Shown in pieces: positions 34,884-47,800 of a stretch of 64,000 nt of DNA. This stretch comes from Escarpia spicata. Lineage: Eukaryota; Annelida; Polychaeta; Sabellida; Siboglinidae. A program made the position numbers and the translations under genes. Under the pieces are notes generated by a model, which was not told the origin of the DNA, made no database searches, and was given only the letters and a program-made list of their open reading frames with translations. The stretch covers positions 50,634,181 through 50,698,180 of the forward strand of contig OZ023218.1 of assembly GCA_963995525.1 (NCBI GenBank), given 5' to 3'. Each line of letters begins with the position of its first letter. The stretch's first letter is position 1.

Positions 34884-35765
34884 GCATTGCGAGATGTGAA
34901 AAATGTGTCGGTATCTTAGGTAATTAAGGTAGCAAACAACATAATGTCCTTTTGTTGTTTACAGTCGATCTGGTCGACTTAATTCCCTTGCTGGAAGACA
35001 TTATTTGAATATATACGGCCATGTATGAGAGAATACTAATTGCCTAATTTGGTAATACCTTCTCGGGCTTTCCTTAATATTCCAAGGACTCAACATATGT
35101 ACAGTATTATTTTGATCATTATATAATATTCTATTTAGATGTTTTATATGACCTGTGGCGTTTCCCATGTATGGTACTTTTTGAATAAAGACTAACTAGT
35201 TGTTTGTGTATTTACTTGTAGTGGATGTGTTCGCGATATTCATGTGTTATGCTACGGCTTTAGTATCATGTTTCCTGTGTTTTTTGTTTGGGTTGGCTAA
35301 TTTAATGTAGAGTTACGTAACAGAGTGTTTGTTTGATAAGCGGCTCATTGTTTTTTAAGGAGGTGACACTCGGTATTCTCATTAGCAATGGCCTGTGTTG
35401 ACTGAAATAAAAGCAACATACTTTGCTGGCGAGTTGCAGGCTACTCAGTGTTGATTATTATCTAAGTATGTATGAATATTTCGTATACTGTATGTTTGAA
35501 GTAATGAAAATCCGACTGATACAAGTTTATCAGCGTGACTGATCGATATCATATCGTTATTTGACTGAAAGCTACCGGTTATTAAAGGCTACCTGCGTTA
35601 TGTACACGTTGTGTCATTAACATAAAAAAGTTATTGATAATACTATATAGTTGTTTTGGTGGTATGATACTAAAATATGAACACATGCAGTAGATCATTC
35701 GCCTGGGTCACCTAAACAAGAGAGACGTCCTGGGTGTGCTAATGTTCTTTATGTTATTTCCCTCC
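34884..35765. other. No gene recognised
   Basis: AT-rich, short frames only. AATAAA at about 35183 could serve an unrecognised transcript. Confidence 0.4.
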
Positions 35766-35767
35766 AC

Positions 35768-38255
35768 AGCTCATATCAGCAGCCCACTAGTTCTACCTAT
35801 TGTCTTCCTCCGTCTTTCTGCACTGCTCCATATCAGCAGCCCACTAGTTCTACCTATTGTCTTCCTCCGTCTTTCTGCACTGCTCCATATCAGCAGCCCA
35901 CTAGTTCTACCTTTTGTCTTCCTCCGTCTTTCTGCACTGCTCCATATCAGCAGCCCACTAGTTCTACCTTTTTTCTTCCTCCGTCTTTCTGCACTGCTCC
36001 ATATCAGCAGCCCACTAGTTCTACCTATTGTCTTTCTGCACTGCTCCATATCAGCAGCCCACTAGTTCTACCTATTGTCTTCCTCCGTCTTTCTGCACTG
36101 CTTCATATCAGTAGCCCACTAGTTCTACCTTTTGTCTTCCTCCGTCTTTCTGCACTGCTCCATATCAGCAGCCCACTAGTTCTACCTTTTGTCTTCCTCC
36201 GTCTTTCTGCACTGCTCCATATCAGCAGCCCCCTAGTTCTACCCTTTGTCTTCCTCCGTCTTTCTCCACTGCTCCATATCAGCGGCCCACTAGTACTACC
36301 TTTTGTCTTCCTCCGTCTTTCTGCACTGCTCCATATCAGCAGCCCACTAGTTCTACCTTTTGTCTTCCTCCGTCTTTCTGCACTGCTCCATATCAGCAGC
36401 TCCCTAGTTCTACCCTTTGTCTTCCTCCGTCTTTCTCCACTGCTCCATATCAGCAGCCCACTAATTCTACCTTTTGTGTTCGTCCGTCTTTCTCCACTGC
36501 TCCATATCAGCAGCCCACTAGTTCTACCTTTTGTCTTCCTCCGTCTTTCTCCATTGCTCCATATCAGCAACCCACTAGTTCTACCTTTTGTCTTTCTCCA
36601 CTGCTCCATATCAACAGCCCACTAGTTCTACCTATTGTCTTCCTCCGTCTTTCTCCACTGCTCCATATCAACAGCCCACTAGTTCTACCTATTGTCTTCC
36701 TCCGTCTTTCTGCACTGCTCCATATCAGCAGCCCACTAGTTCTACCTTTTGTCTTCCTCCGTCTTTCTCCATTGCTCCATATCAGCAACCCACTAGTTCT
36801 ACCTTTTGTCTTTCTCCACTGCTCCATATCAGCAGCCCACTAGTTCTACCTATTGTCTTCCTCCGTCTTTCTCCACTGCTCCATATCAACAGCCCACTAG
36901 TTCTACCTTTTGTCTTCCTCCGTCTTTCTCCATTGCTCCATATCAGCAACCCACTAGTTCTACCTTTTGTCTTTCTCCACTGCTCCATATCAGCAGCCCA
37001 CTAGTTCTACCTATTGTCTTCCTCCGTCTTTCTCCACTGCTCCATATCAACAGCCCACTAGTTCTACCTATTGTCTTCCTCCGTCTTTCTGCACTGCTCC
37101 ATATCAGCAGCCCACTAGTTCTACCTTTTGTCTTCCTCCGTCTTTCTCCATTGCTCCATATCAGCAACCCACTAGTTCTACCTTTTGTCTTTCTCCACTG
37201 CTCCATATCAGCAGCCCACTAGTTCTACCTATTGTCTTCCTCCGTCTTTCTCCACTGCTCCATATCAACAGCCCACTAGTTCTACCTTTTGTCTTCCTCC
37301 GTCTTTCTCCATTGCTCCATATCAGCAACCCACTAGTTCTACCTTTTGTCTTTCTCCACTGCTCCATATCAGCAGCCCACTAGTTCTACCTATTGTCTTC
37401 CTCCGTCTTTCTCCACTGCTCCATATCAGCAGCCCACTAGTTCTACCTTTTGTCTTCCTCCGTCTTTCTCCATTGCTCCATATCAGCAACCCACTAGTTC
37501 TACCTTTTGTCTTTCTCCACTGCTCCATATCAGCAGCCCACTAGTTCTACCTATTGTCTTCCTCCGTCTTTCTCCACTGCTCCATATCAACAGCCCACTA
37601 GTTCTACCTATTGTCTTCCTCCGTCTTTCTGCACTGCTCCATATCAGCAGCCCACTAGTTCTACCTTTTGTCTTTCACCACTGCTCCATATCAGCAGCCC
37701 ACTAGTTCTACCTTTTGTCTTCCTCCGTCTTTCTGCACTGCTCCATATCAGCAGCCCACTAGTTCTACCTTTTGTCTTCCTCCGTCTTTCTCCACTGCTC
37801 CATATCAGCAGCCCACTAGTTCTACGTATTGTCTTCCTCCGTCTTTCTCTACTGCTCCATATCAGCAGCCCACTAGTTCTACCATTTGTCTTCCTCCGTC
37901 TTTCTCCACTGCTCTATATCATCAGCCCACTAGTTCTACCATTTGTCTTCCTCCGTCTTTCTCCACTGCTACATATCAGCAGCCCACTAGTTCTACCTTT
38001 TGTGTTCGTCCGTCTTTCTGCACTGCTCCATATCAGCAGCCTACTAGTTCTACCTTTTGTGTTCGTCCGTCTTTCTGCACAGCTCCATATCAGCAGCCCA
38101 CTAGTTCTACCTTTTGTCTTCCTCCGTCTTTCTCCACTGCTCCATATCATCAGCCCACTAGTTCTACCTTTTTCTTCCTCCGTCTTTCTCCACTGCTCCA
38201 TATCATCAGCCCACTATTTCTACCTTTTGTCTTCCTCCGTCTTTCTCCAGTGCCT
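35768..38255 (+). repeat. 57-bp / 47-bp array with higher-order repeats
   Basis: The main unit is CATATCAGCAGCCCACTAGT, TCTACCTTTTGTCTTCCTCC, GTCTTTCTGCACTGCTC (57 bp). A shorter 47-bp variant lacks CTTCCTCCGT. Between 36588 and 37670 these are organised in blocks that repeat every 161 or 218 bp (161 + 57). Because 57 is divisible by three, long frames appear on both strands; the largest, 37507-38718 (403 codons), is mostly array. About 460 bp of non-repeat sequence follow with no domain I recognise. Confidence 0.92.
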
Positions 38256-40040
38256 CTTACACAATCGTCTCACCTCAGCTGTGATCGTCTCGTTTTCGTA
38301 CGGCTTCCCCACGCTGCATTTGTGGTTGTCTGCCACTATGTATTCTTTTCAAGTGGCCTGTCGACCACTTTTGTGTTTCAACAATCTTCTCGTTAAGCTG
38401 CATAGCATGCCAACCTCTTTCTTCGGATTATTCTTTCTACCCACCCTTGTTGTCCCTGTGTCCCATCGAACCCAAGTATTCACGCAAACTTGCAGATTAT
38501 ATTGTTATTGCTGTGTCTTCGTCACTGTCTCTAGACCATACAGGCGTGCCGGAGTTATATACGCTGCTAGGACTTTTCCTTTCAGGTTTCTGAAATTGTT
38601 ACAGTCCATCGTGGCTTTATCGATCTTCCTCCTTGAATTGTTCCCGCTTTTAGCCGACGTCGAACCTCTACCTATGCTGTCCTCCCATGGTCAGTTATTC
38701 ATCAAAGTAGGTGAATAGCCGGTTGCTTATGGCATCTATTATGTGTCAGAATCGTTAGTTAAGCACGATGTTTCCCAGCCGATTAGTGAGCAAAAATGAG
38801 AACAATATTAATTAAATGGTTGCTGTAAACATGGAATGCGTCAACATCATGTAGAAATATATCGGTGGCAATAAATAGTAAATAGACTGGGTTTTACGTA
38901 ACTGACATTTATGCAAATATTCGTCGAGGCATATTTTTATCAGAAAGAGTAATAATGCATGACAAGAAGGTATTTTAAAGTCTGAACATCGCATCTTAAT
39001 TTCAGTTATTATAAATAACTCGTAGCACATATACAATATGTTTGTTGTAATAAAATCACATTTTAAACTCGATGATCTGTTTTAAATGTAAATGTGTTGT
39101 TGTGGCTCAGGGGACCCCGTATGGTGGCTAAAGGGATTCCACCGGTGGGATCCTTTGTGCCACTCCACGAATTTGCATATATTTAGAAATTGTCATATAC
39201 GAGCCTCACACAATTCACGACACTCTTAGAGGGCATGTATATATTTACTTGATAGTGCAATTTCAATGTTAAACACTTATATTTTGGTTTATCAATGAAA
39301 ACGTGAATAATGGCTCATGGGTTCCAACCCTCCCCTACGTCGATGATATGCGGGACTACTTGCTGGTTCCTGGAAGTAGTCTTTGACGTTGATTGGTTTC
39401 CTCAGTCTGTAATGTAAGTGGGACGAAATACGCCTGAACAAGTGAGCTTGCTGTTCATACTAGTATCACCCCTGGTTTGAGATGTCGATTCCGGGTACAG
39501 GAACAGAGAAGATTGCTTTAAAAAGGTAAGTTTTATACAGCGCAGTATCCACTCATTATGACTGATCAGAACGCTGTACGCTTCATTCCCGGGCACACCT
39601 GTTCAATCTAACAACATCTCAACGTCTTTGGAGATAGTCTATAGTCAATTGCTCATTTATACTGCTGTGTGAACTGGTGCAAAGTGGAGTGACCTAATTT
39701 GTCCAAGGTCCGAAACGGCTGCAAAGGAATCCGCTGCTCTAGAAACTACGTTACCTTAAAAGACATAGTGTAACGTTGATATTGGTTCGAAAAGTCAATT
39801 AGTCAAAATAGTTGAAATATGGCTACTCAATGTCAAACATTGGCTCGACGTTGAAAAGCCGTGGGATTACTACCATGATGTAATATTTGTGCGATGTTGG
39901 CATAAAATCATCGGTTATCCGATATACCACCAACATTGGCCTGGTGTTTGTCAACTTAAATATACTCAACTAGCTCAGTTACCCGGTTGCCCTGGGATAA
40001 AGGCAGTCATATACATCCTCAAAGCATTTGCTCTGAACTA
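38256..40040. other. No gene recognised
   Basis: The first 460 bp carry the open tail of an array-derived frame (to 38718). The rest has only short frames. Confidence 0.35.
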
Positions 40041-40440
40041 TAAACAAGTATACGCATCCGGGATTTTGTAACGTTAATATTATAACAAAAAACTAATACA
40101 TGTGTCTGCATACACCCAGTGACACATTTGTACATGGAATAATTATCTGTACAATGATATAGAAAAAAAAATTCCGTGGCTGGAACTCCACGGAATTGTT
40201 GCAGTGTGTTGTTTGCCAGAAGTAGCATGCGCTCACGGGGCTGACGCGGCGAAATGCTTACGTGACCATCGACAGGTAGACCTGGTGCATGTTAAGCGCT
40301 AAGGATTTTGAAACGTCAGTAGCTTACAAATTATTCAAATTTGTTGGATACATCCAGCGACATATTTGTAGAAGGCAAAATTATATTTACGATGATATAG
40401 AAACATGTTAAATTCCGAGGCTGGAACTCCACGTATAGCC
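40041..40440 (+). repeat. Diverged ~240-bp direct duplication
   Basis: 40041-40200 and about 40285-40440 share the motif order TTTTG(T/A)AACGT, CA(C)CCAG(T/C)GACA(C/T)ATTTGTA, GATATAGAAA and AATTCCG.GGCTGGAACTCC. The second copy is clearly diverged. Confidence 0.55.
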
Positions 40441-41293
40441 TTTTGAGATATTGAGCCCACCAAGTTCACCGTCCCCCCGGACGAATTTCGAAAATGTCTC
40501 AATCTATGAACCATTTCAATGAGCCCGGTATATCACATGCAACATTTCAGCCCGATACATGCAAAACCGACGGAGATGTGGGTGCACATACAAACAGAGA
40601 ACGAACTGTTTTATAATATAGATGAATGTTATAAAATAAACGATTGGTCGTTGGACAACGTGAATAATAAAAACACACATGAATTATTAATTTGCAAATT
40701 ATGGGACATACAGAGAACTAAAAATGGACCTCGAACCAACACCAGCCAAATCCCAGCGGATTTGACTTAGCTATAGTTAACCTCATTTATATGGGTAGTA
40801 TTTACGTGCAGAGAATTGTCGTAAGGCGAAACACTTAACTTAAAAAACTGCCTTATAGTACTTGCGTTCCATGTAAAACTGTTGTCACTTACGCTCACCA
40901 AGTGATTCGAATCTACAACATCAATCGCTGTTTCGCAATACATATCCATGCCTAGTGAAACTGGACGTAATGTAGATAACAATATAACCGTAGTACTCCC
41001 AATTTGTGTGAGCCTTAATAAAAGAACCTGACCCCATATAGGCCCTACATGCATATATGTTGACTGTTATATCGGCTAATGACATCACTGATCTTACTGA
41101 ACCACGTTGGAGTTATACTGAAGTTCTGTTTAGTTGGTTCGTTTGTGGTCGCCCTTTGCTGGACAGTCATTCGATAGCCATTCAGCAGCCGCTGGCGTAC
41201 GGCGACCCGCTCAAGCAACTCGAGGTCGAGACGAGCCACCATTCATTGACTACAGCGAAAGTGGTGCCGACACACATGAACAAGTGGCGGTGG

Positions 41294-41337
<44 letters not shown>

Positions 41338-41654
41338 TTGCTTCATTTGGGCTTTGGCCACTAATCTAATAATTGACGACTCTAATGTTTTCAAAGTCAC
41401 CAGTTAAAACAAAACATCTCTTTATTTCTAACTTTATACAACACTCACAATTAGCCATGCTGGCATAAATCGCTCAAAGCGTAAGCCCCCAAACTCCCTA
41501 CGTCATCAATAATGTTGTACTACCGGGTACAAACCTCTATTTCTAACTAACAACATGACATCTCTCCTGTCTTTACAATATAATTAAACTACTATGTGAA
41601 CAAGTCCTATATATAAGACTGTGCTCCACGAGTTCATGTACAGTTCACAACCAA
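40441..41654. other. No gene recognised; AT microsatellite at 41296-41334
   Basis: A frame at 40519-40770 (83 codons) has reasonable composition but no recognisable domain or splice sites. The remainder shows nothing. Confidence 0.35.
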
Positions 41655-42075
41655 TAATAATAATAAGCTCTTATATAGCACTGTATTCAGTCCTTAGTTC
41701 TGTCCAAAGCGCTTTACAAAAAAGTTCACAATTATATGTCACTCATTTAGGTAGTGAAAGCGATTTTAAAAAGGTGTGTCTTCAGCGCCGTCTTAAACGA
41801 CTCAATAGTGTCACACTGTCTGACTGATTGTGGGAGATTGTGCCAAAGTACAGGGGCCGCTTTGGAGAATGCACGGTTTCCGGAAGACTTGAGGCGTGTG
41901 GTTGGTACTGTGAGCAGACCAGCAGAATTCGATCGGAGGGAGCGTGTGGACTGATATTCAACAAGAAGCTCGGAAATGTATTTCGGTGCAAGTCCGTGGA
42001 GTGCCTTGAAGGTGATCAGGAGAATTTTAAACGTAATTCTTTCTCGGATGGGAAGCCAATGGAGAGATTTCAGCT
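41655..42075 (-). mobile_element. L2-like LINE, 3' tail, frame intact
   Basis: The minus strand reads LKSLHWLPIRERITFKILLI, TFKALHGLAPKYISELL, FSKAAPVLWHNLPQSVRQC and ESFKTALKTHLFKIAFTT, then a stop. Its 3' UTR ends in an AAGCGCTTTGGACAG...CTATATAAGAGC hairpin-type end and (ATT)n. The coding part has no stop or shift, so this is a fairly young 5'-truncated insertion. It abuts the gypsy-like element. Confidence 0.85.
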
Positions 42076-42157
42076 AACATTACTATTGCTTAACCTGAAC
42101 TATGGAGGAGAGGTACCAGGATTTCACTTCTAGGTGAGTCTTTACCACTCACTCTGA

Positions 42158-44116
42158 TTAATACATATTGTACATGACAGAGTCCTTCAACCGCACTGGA
42201 GCAATCTTGTTCCTGGGAGATCTTCTCACAGGTGTCTCAGTGCGTCCACTTTCTGTTTCAGGAGCACTATCACATGTGTATGTTTCATATGGCAATGACT
42301 CGTGTGTGATCACAGGCTCTGGTTGTACTTCTTGTGACGTTTCACCACAGCAATCTGGAATTTTCTTCATATGTGGTGAATTGTGAGTGATCGTTTCGAC
42401 GCAGCAGTAATCATGCTGCCTTTCTTCTCCACAACTTCGTACAGAACTGGCTTGTACGGGGTTGATAGTTTGTCAGTCTTCGGCTGTTTCACAAGTACTT
42501 TGTCTCCAATCTGCAATGTCGTATCCTTGGCAGTGCTGCGATGTCAGAGAGCTCCTTCATGTAGCGTTTCATGCGTGTATCTCGTCTGGTGGCGAAATCG
42601 AGCTGGTCTTCGAATTACACCCTCTTTCGTCAGGATATTGCTGGTGACTTATTTATTCTTTGACACTCTTGTACGCAGCAAATTTGGCATCTATTTCGTG
42701 CCACCTTCCTGAAACAATGTATTCCACAATGAGCTGCTGATCCTCGTCTCTTGCTGTTTCATTCTCGAGCTCTTCTCGGAGAATACTCTTCTTTCTTCGT
42801 TCTGGTTTAGTCTCTCTATCTCTCGGTCAACTTGATCTCGGAGATGGAACGGAATGCGTGTCTTCTTCTGAGCGATCGGTTTCATTGATGTTCAACTTGA
42901 CTTGTACGCCTTTAATCTTGCCTTGACCTTCAAATATGTCTCTTTGTCAAAGGATACTTCATCCACCTTCTTTATTAATGTTATCAAGCCCAGCTTCTCA
43001 GCCGTTTCACAACCTAGGAGATTGCTGGATTTTCCTTTCAAGACATATACGTCAGTTACGGTTGCTAACTTCGTATGTGGTGCATTCACTCTCTCCTGAA
43101 AACAACCTAGCAGTGGCAACTCTCGTCGTTCACCCTTTGGACCATATAAGCATAGATTCTTCGTCTATCTAGCTTCGTGATTTTCGGCTTCCGAAAAGTG
43201 TCCTCTCCTAACAGGTTCACTTCAGCAGCGGAGTCCACTAAGCAGCAGACATCTATTCCTGACATGATTGTAATTGCACTTCTGATGCCATTCATTTGCT
43301 TCCCTTCAGAAACATGGGGGACTGTCACATATTTTACATCGGATACTCGGCTTATTATATTCGACTTTGAGTGAAATTTCTTTCCGAAGTGTCCAAATCT
43401 GCCACCCTTCCTACATTTCATGTCTTTAGCCGGACAATCGCCTTGGTTTGGGTAGTCACCTCCACATCGAAAACATGTTTTCTTTGACTCCGATTTCTTA
43501 CTCCTATGTCTACTCTTGGATCTATAACGTCTGTGTGATAGCCTGACAGGGTATCGTGATCGACTTTGATCATTCACAGCACTCACTGATGATCTGCCTC
43601 AACTCCAAATCTCGAAATTGCACATCCATTCTTTCAGTAGCTCTGGCAGTGTCCATACACTGCTTTAGTGATAAATAATATCTTATGGCATTCTTCTTCA
43701 CCTCTGTCACCCGACAGTTGTTTACAAGTTGCGCTAGTTTTATTAGCGCAATAATATGGTTCTTCTCCAGTTCTTACATTTCATTTCCGTAACTTTTTCG
43801 TTTACACGAATATAGAACTTGTGAATTGACTCACATGGTTTCTGTTGGAACTGATGCAACATGTTCATGAGGTAGACGCCGTTTAACTGTGGTTTGAAAT
43901 ATCAATTTAGTGCATTGATGGGCCTAGTATTATATCCATCTTTACCAATGTTCTCAAGACTCTTAGAAGATTTCTTCTCTTCTCCCCCGCGTCTGTGACT
44001 TTCATAGCGCGTAACATCGCCTCAAACCCCTCCAGCCATTCCTCCCACTTGGGTGCAATAACAGGTTCGTCTGTCACAGCAAACTCAGGATAACGGGGTA
44101 GATTAATACTAGCCAT
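42158..44116 (-). pseudogene. Ty3/gypsy-like LTR retrotransposon, internally deleted gag-pol
   Basis: Read from 44116 down. Gag starts MASINLPRYPEFAVTDEP with WEEWLEGFEAMLRAMKV. A CCHC-type region at about 43480-43380 reads CFRCGGDYPNQGDCPAKDMK and CRKGGRFGHFGKK. The protease region has CCLVDSAAEVNLLG where DSGA is expected (the Gly is changed), then PLLGCFQERV and NLLGCETAEKLGLI at about 43100-42990. The start of reverse transcriptase (IPFHLRDQVDREIERL) is at about 42850. The rest of RT, RNase H and integrase core is missing. An integrase/pol C-terminus follows (KVLVKQPKTDKLSTPYKPVL at about 42500, RRSPRNKIAPVRLKDSVM at about 42200). Several frameshifts. No LTR pair could be recognised. Confidence 0.85.
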
Positions 44117-45180
44117 TGTAGGATAATATCACCCAGACAGAGTCAAACCACACGTCTTAATGAGCTGGATGTGGTCTATTCATAACCACACTGGAGAACC
44201 ACTGCTGTGCACAACCTTACACTCTCTCTTATATATTAGAATTGTTCTAGTTGTTGAAACAATATGTTCTCATTTCACGCTAATAAAATGTATAGTATGT
44301 ACAACAAAAAAGGTTTCTGATTGTATCTCGTTATCTAACATTCCTTGCTTGTGATACACCCTGTAAAGAAAGGCACACAAGACAACAAGGCATAAATATA
44401 TACTTTATTTCTGGTAGTTTATTTAAGCCACCGAACAGGATCACATGGCACACAAAGAAAAGGTATTTCTTATAACAAAAACGTTTAAACATTATATTAA
44501 TTCATATTTACACACATCATTAATTTGAAGTGCAAGTAATATCTCACAACAGATGTGTATATTACAATTACAACTGACACACTTCAAAGTGGATACCAAC
44601 AATATTTGTATCATATATTCCAGCAAAACAAATAAATGGCTTTACAAAAATACTAATATTTTTTTTAGTTCGTACAGATAAAATGCGTGGAGCATGATCT
44701 CGCATTACAGACTGTAAACACAGAAGTTGAAACAGCAGCGTCTAGTTGAACAAATAAAAAACAATACTTGTTTTCACCACGTGTATCGTGTAAACACTGG
44801 CAGTCCGCATGGCTACACGGTGACGTGTATCCTGTAAACACTAGCTGTCAACGTGGATGCACACTCGTTGCTCATTGGTCGAAAAATGTCCCGTTGCTTA
44901 ACCCACCTAGTGAGTCAAAACGTGTGAGCGGGTGACGTGTGGGACATGCGACTCAAGTCGGGCGTTGATGGCTAAACCTAAACGAAGTTGCATCTACTCG
45001 CCTCTTTCTGTGCTCATTCGCGTCCATAGATCACTCGCCTCTGATCTCCCAAATGGCGATGAATTAAAACACAAAAGTAGTTATTTAATTGTTTTTTATT
45101 TAGATTTGTTAACGTTTTCCGTGGAAAAATATGAATGTCAATAAATTCTCCAACGGGCGCCAGTTCAATAAATAAAAAAC
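44117..45180. other. No gene recognised
   Basis: AT-rich; may include the remains of the 5' LTR of the gypsy-like element, but I cannot delimit it. Confidence 0.35.
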
Positions 45181-46620
45181 TAAAGAATGCGTAGTTAGTC
45201 TTCATAACACACATTAGTTCAGTGTATTAGCGTGGATGACATGGACAACTCTCTACAACTACGCCCATATTGTGTGTGAATCACGCTGGTAGTAATAAAC
45301 TAAAGAATGCGTAGTTAGTCTTCATAACACACATTAGTTCAGTGTATTTGCGTGGATGACATGGACAACTCTCTACAACTACGCCCATATTGTGTGTGAA
45401 TCACGCTGGTAGTAATAAACTAAAGAATGCGTAGTTAGTCTTCATAACACACATTAGTTCAGTGTATTTGCGTGGATGACATGGACTACTCTCTACAACT
45501 ACGCCCATATTGTGTGTGAATCACGCTGGTAGTAATAAACTAAAGAATGCGTAGTTAGTCTTCATAACACACATTAGTTCAGTGTATTTGCGTGGATGAC
45601 ATGGACTACTCTCTACAACTACGCCCATATTGTGTGTGAATCACGCTGGTAGTAATACACTAAAGAATGCGTAGTTAGTCTTCATAACACACATTAGTTC
45701 AGTGTATTTGCGTGGATGACATGGACAACTCTCTACAACTACGCCCATATTGTGTGTGAATCACGCTGGTAGTAATAAACTAAAGAATGCGTAGTTAGTC
45801 TTCATAACACACATTAGTTCAGTGTATTTGCGTGGATGACATGGACAACTCTCTACAACTACGCCCATATTGTGTGTGAATCACGCTGGTAGTAATAAAC
45901 TAAAGAATGCGTAGTTAGTCTTCATAACACACATTAGTTCAGTGTATTAGCGTGGATGACATGGACAACTCTCTACAACTACGCCCATATTGTGTGTGAA
46001 TCACGCTGGTAGTAATAAACTAAAGAATGCGTAGTTAGTCTTCATAACACACATTAGTTAAGTGCATTAGCGTGGATGACATGGACAACTCTCTACAACT
46101 ACGCCCATATTGTGTGTGAATCAGGCTGGTAGTAATAAACTAAAGAATGCGTAGTTAGTCTTCATAACACACATTAGTTAAGTGTATTAGCGTGGATGAA
46201 ATGGACAACTCTCTACAACTACGCCCATATTGTGTGTGAATCACGCTGGTAGTAATAAACTAAAGAATGCGTAGTTAGTCTTCATAACACACATTAGTTC
46301 AGTGTATTTGCGTGGATGACATGGACAACTCTCTACAACTACGCCCATATTGTGTGTGAATCACGCTGGTAGTAATAAACTAAAGAATGCGTAGTTAGTC
46401 TTCATAACACACATTAGTTCAGTGTATTAGCGTGGATGAATTGGACTACTCTCTACAACTACGCCCATATTGTGTGTGAATCACGCTGGTAGTAATAAAC
46501 TAAAGAATGCGTAGTTAGTCTTCATAACACACATTAGTTCAGTGTATTAGCGTGGATGAAATGGACTACTCTCTACCACTACGCCCATATTGTGTGTGAA
46601 TCACGCTGGTAGTAATAAAC
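45181..46620 (+). repeat. 120-bp satellite, 12 copies
   Basis: Exactly 120-bp units beginning TAAAGAATGCGTAGTTAGTC (with a TAAAC lead) and ending GAATCACGCTGGTAGTAATA. Copies differ at a few positions: TTTGCGTGG/TTAGCGTGG, GGACAACT/GGACTACT, GATGAC/GATGAA. The last two copies share variants, as expected for local amplification. No coding capacity. Confidence 0.95.
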
Positions 46621-47757
46621 CATCAACAAAACACATCATGACAATGATTTCCAGATGGCAAACAGGTGCATTTCACAAGTGTATTCTATAAGCTTCCTAG
46701 AACATGCTGGCATAAATTTCCTAAAAGGGAACGTGGACTGATACCTGGCCAAATGACTACGCGTACGACGTATACTACAAGTGGCACGCAACGCGTGTAG
46801 GCGTGCAATGTGGGGGACGCGTTAATTAGTTGTTGGTATACAGTCGATTGCCGTTTGCCTGCAATTGTGTTCGCGATGACGTAAACAATAGTTCATTTAG
46901 AATACGATAATCACGTCTTTAAGTAAACTAAATATTACCGGTGTAATCGAACAAGTGCGTTGATCAGGTCACAACAGAACCCCCATGTTGGACAGAACGT
47001 CTTGCACCCGTATATCACATCAAAAAATCGGCTTCTTTCATGTTATTAGGTGATTTCTTTCAAAATAAGTCAAGTTTAACATTGGTACGTATGCATTTGA
47101 TATCTAGGTATAACTGTTTGTCATTTTTAATAAATTAGTATACTGTTCTGGGCAAACATTAAGGTATGCTGTCATAATGGGTAGTGTATGCTGAACAATT
47201 AGGAACACAACAAACGGCGGCGCCACCCGACGGAGTTTGGTATATCAAGGCCACTCGGTGTCCAACCTCGTAGATATTTCCAGGAAATCGAAACTGTACT
47301 TTCATGAGTTCATTTGAATGTATTACACATATCACAACCCACGACAAGTAAGTATACATAAGCACTCGGTTCTCATTAAGTGGCTCTAGCTTATCACCCA
47401 TAATATGTACATTGATATAGAGGTCTTCGATTTGTTCAATTAAATAAAAGTGATTTTTGAAATATTAATTGCATAACGTTGATGTAAACCACACGTTTAC
47501 AAGTTAAAGGGATTCTTTGTAAGCTAATATACATTCGAGGTGTGCTATATCAAAACGTATTACTTTCCCATAAGTACTTTCTCTGCTACTTATGTTTTTT
47601 CATGTTTATGCATAATTTGGGTGTTATCTGCGCAAAAAGCCGACACACAATTGTGTTTACACGAAACATTTTGAGCTTGTTGCCACGTGGATGATTAATT
47701 CTGCAGCCCGAGTATAATGAATATTCATGAACGCGCAGTGACCCACACAAAGACCGG
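46621..47757. other. No gene recognised
   Basis: Short frames only. A patch at 47217-47300 has weak likeness (GGCGGCGCCACC, CCAGGAAATCGAAACTG) to the segment upstream of the exon at 52422. Confidence 0.35.
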
Positions 47758-47794
47758 TGACGTCACACGCACAGCTAACATGGCTGATTCCGAG
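47758..47794 (+). promoter_or_regulatory. CRE site and putative first coding exon (MADSE)
   Basis: A perfect cAMP-response element TGACGTCA lies at 47758-47765. Fifteen bases later an ATG (47780) opens five codons, MADSE, followed directly by a near-consensus donor GTGAGTTG at 47795. This is the usual look of an animal core promoter plus tiny first exon. A possible later exon is at 49028 (after TTTATTTGCAG), which in one frame reads TLEIAELMEREIEELYLTVP, but its phase does not fit MADSE directly, so no gene model is proposed. Confidence 0.4.
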
Positions 47795-47800
47795 GTGAGT

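Noticed and set aside
37507..38718. 403-codon + strand frame
   Set aside because: About two thirds is the 57-bp array; the 150-codon tail has no recognisable domain and no start of its own.
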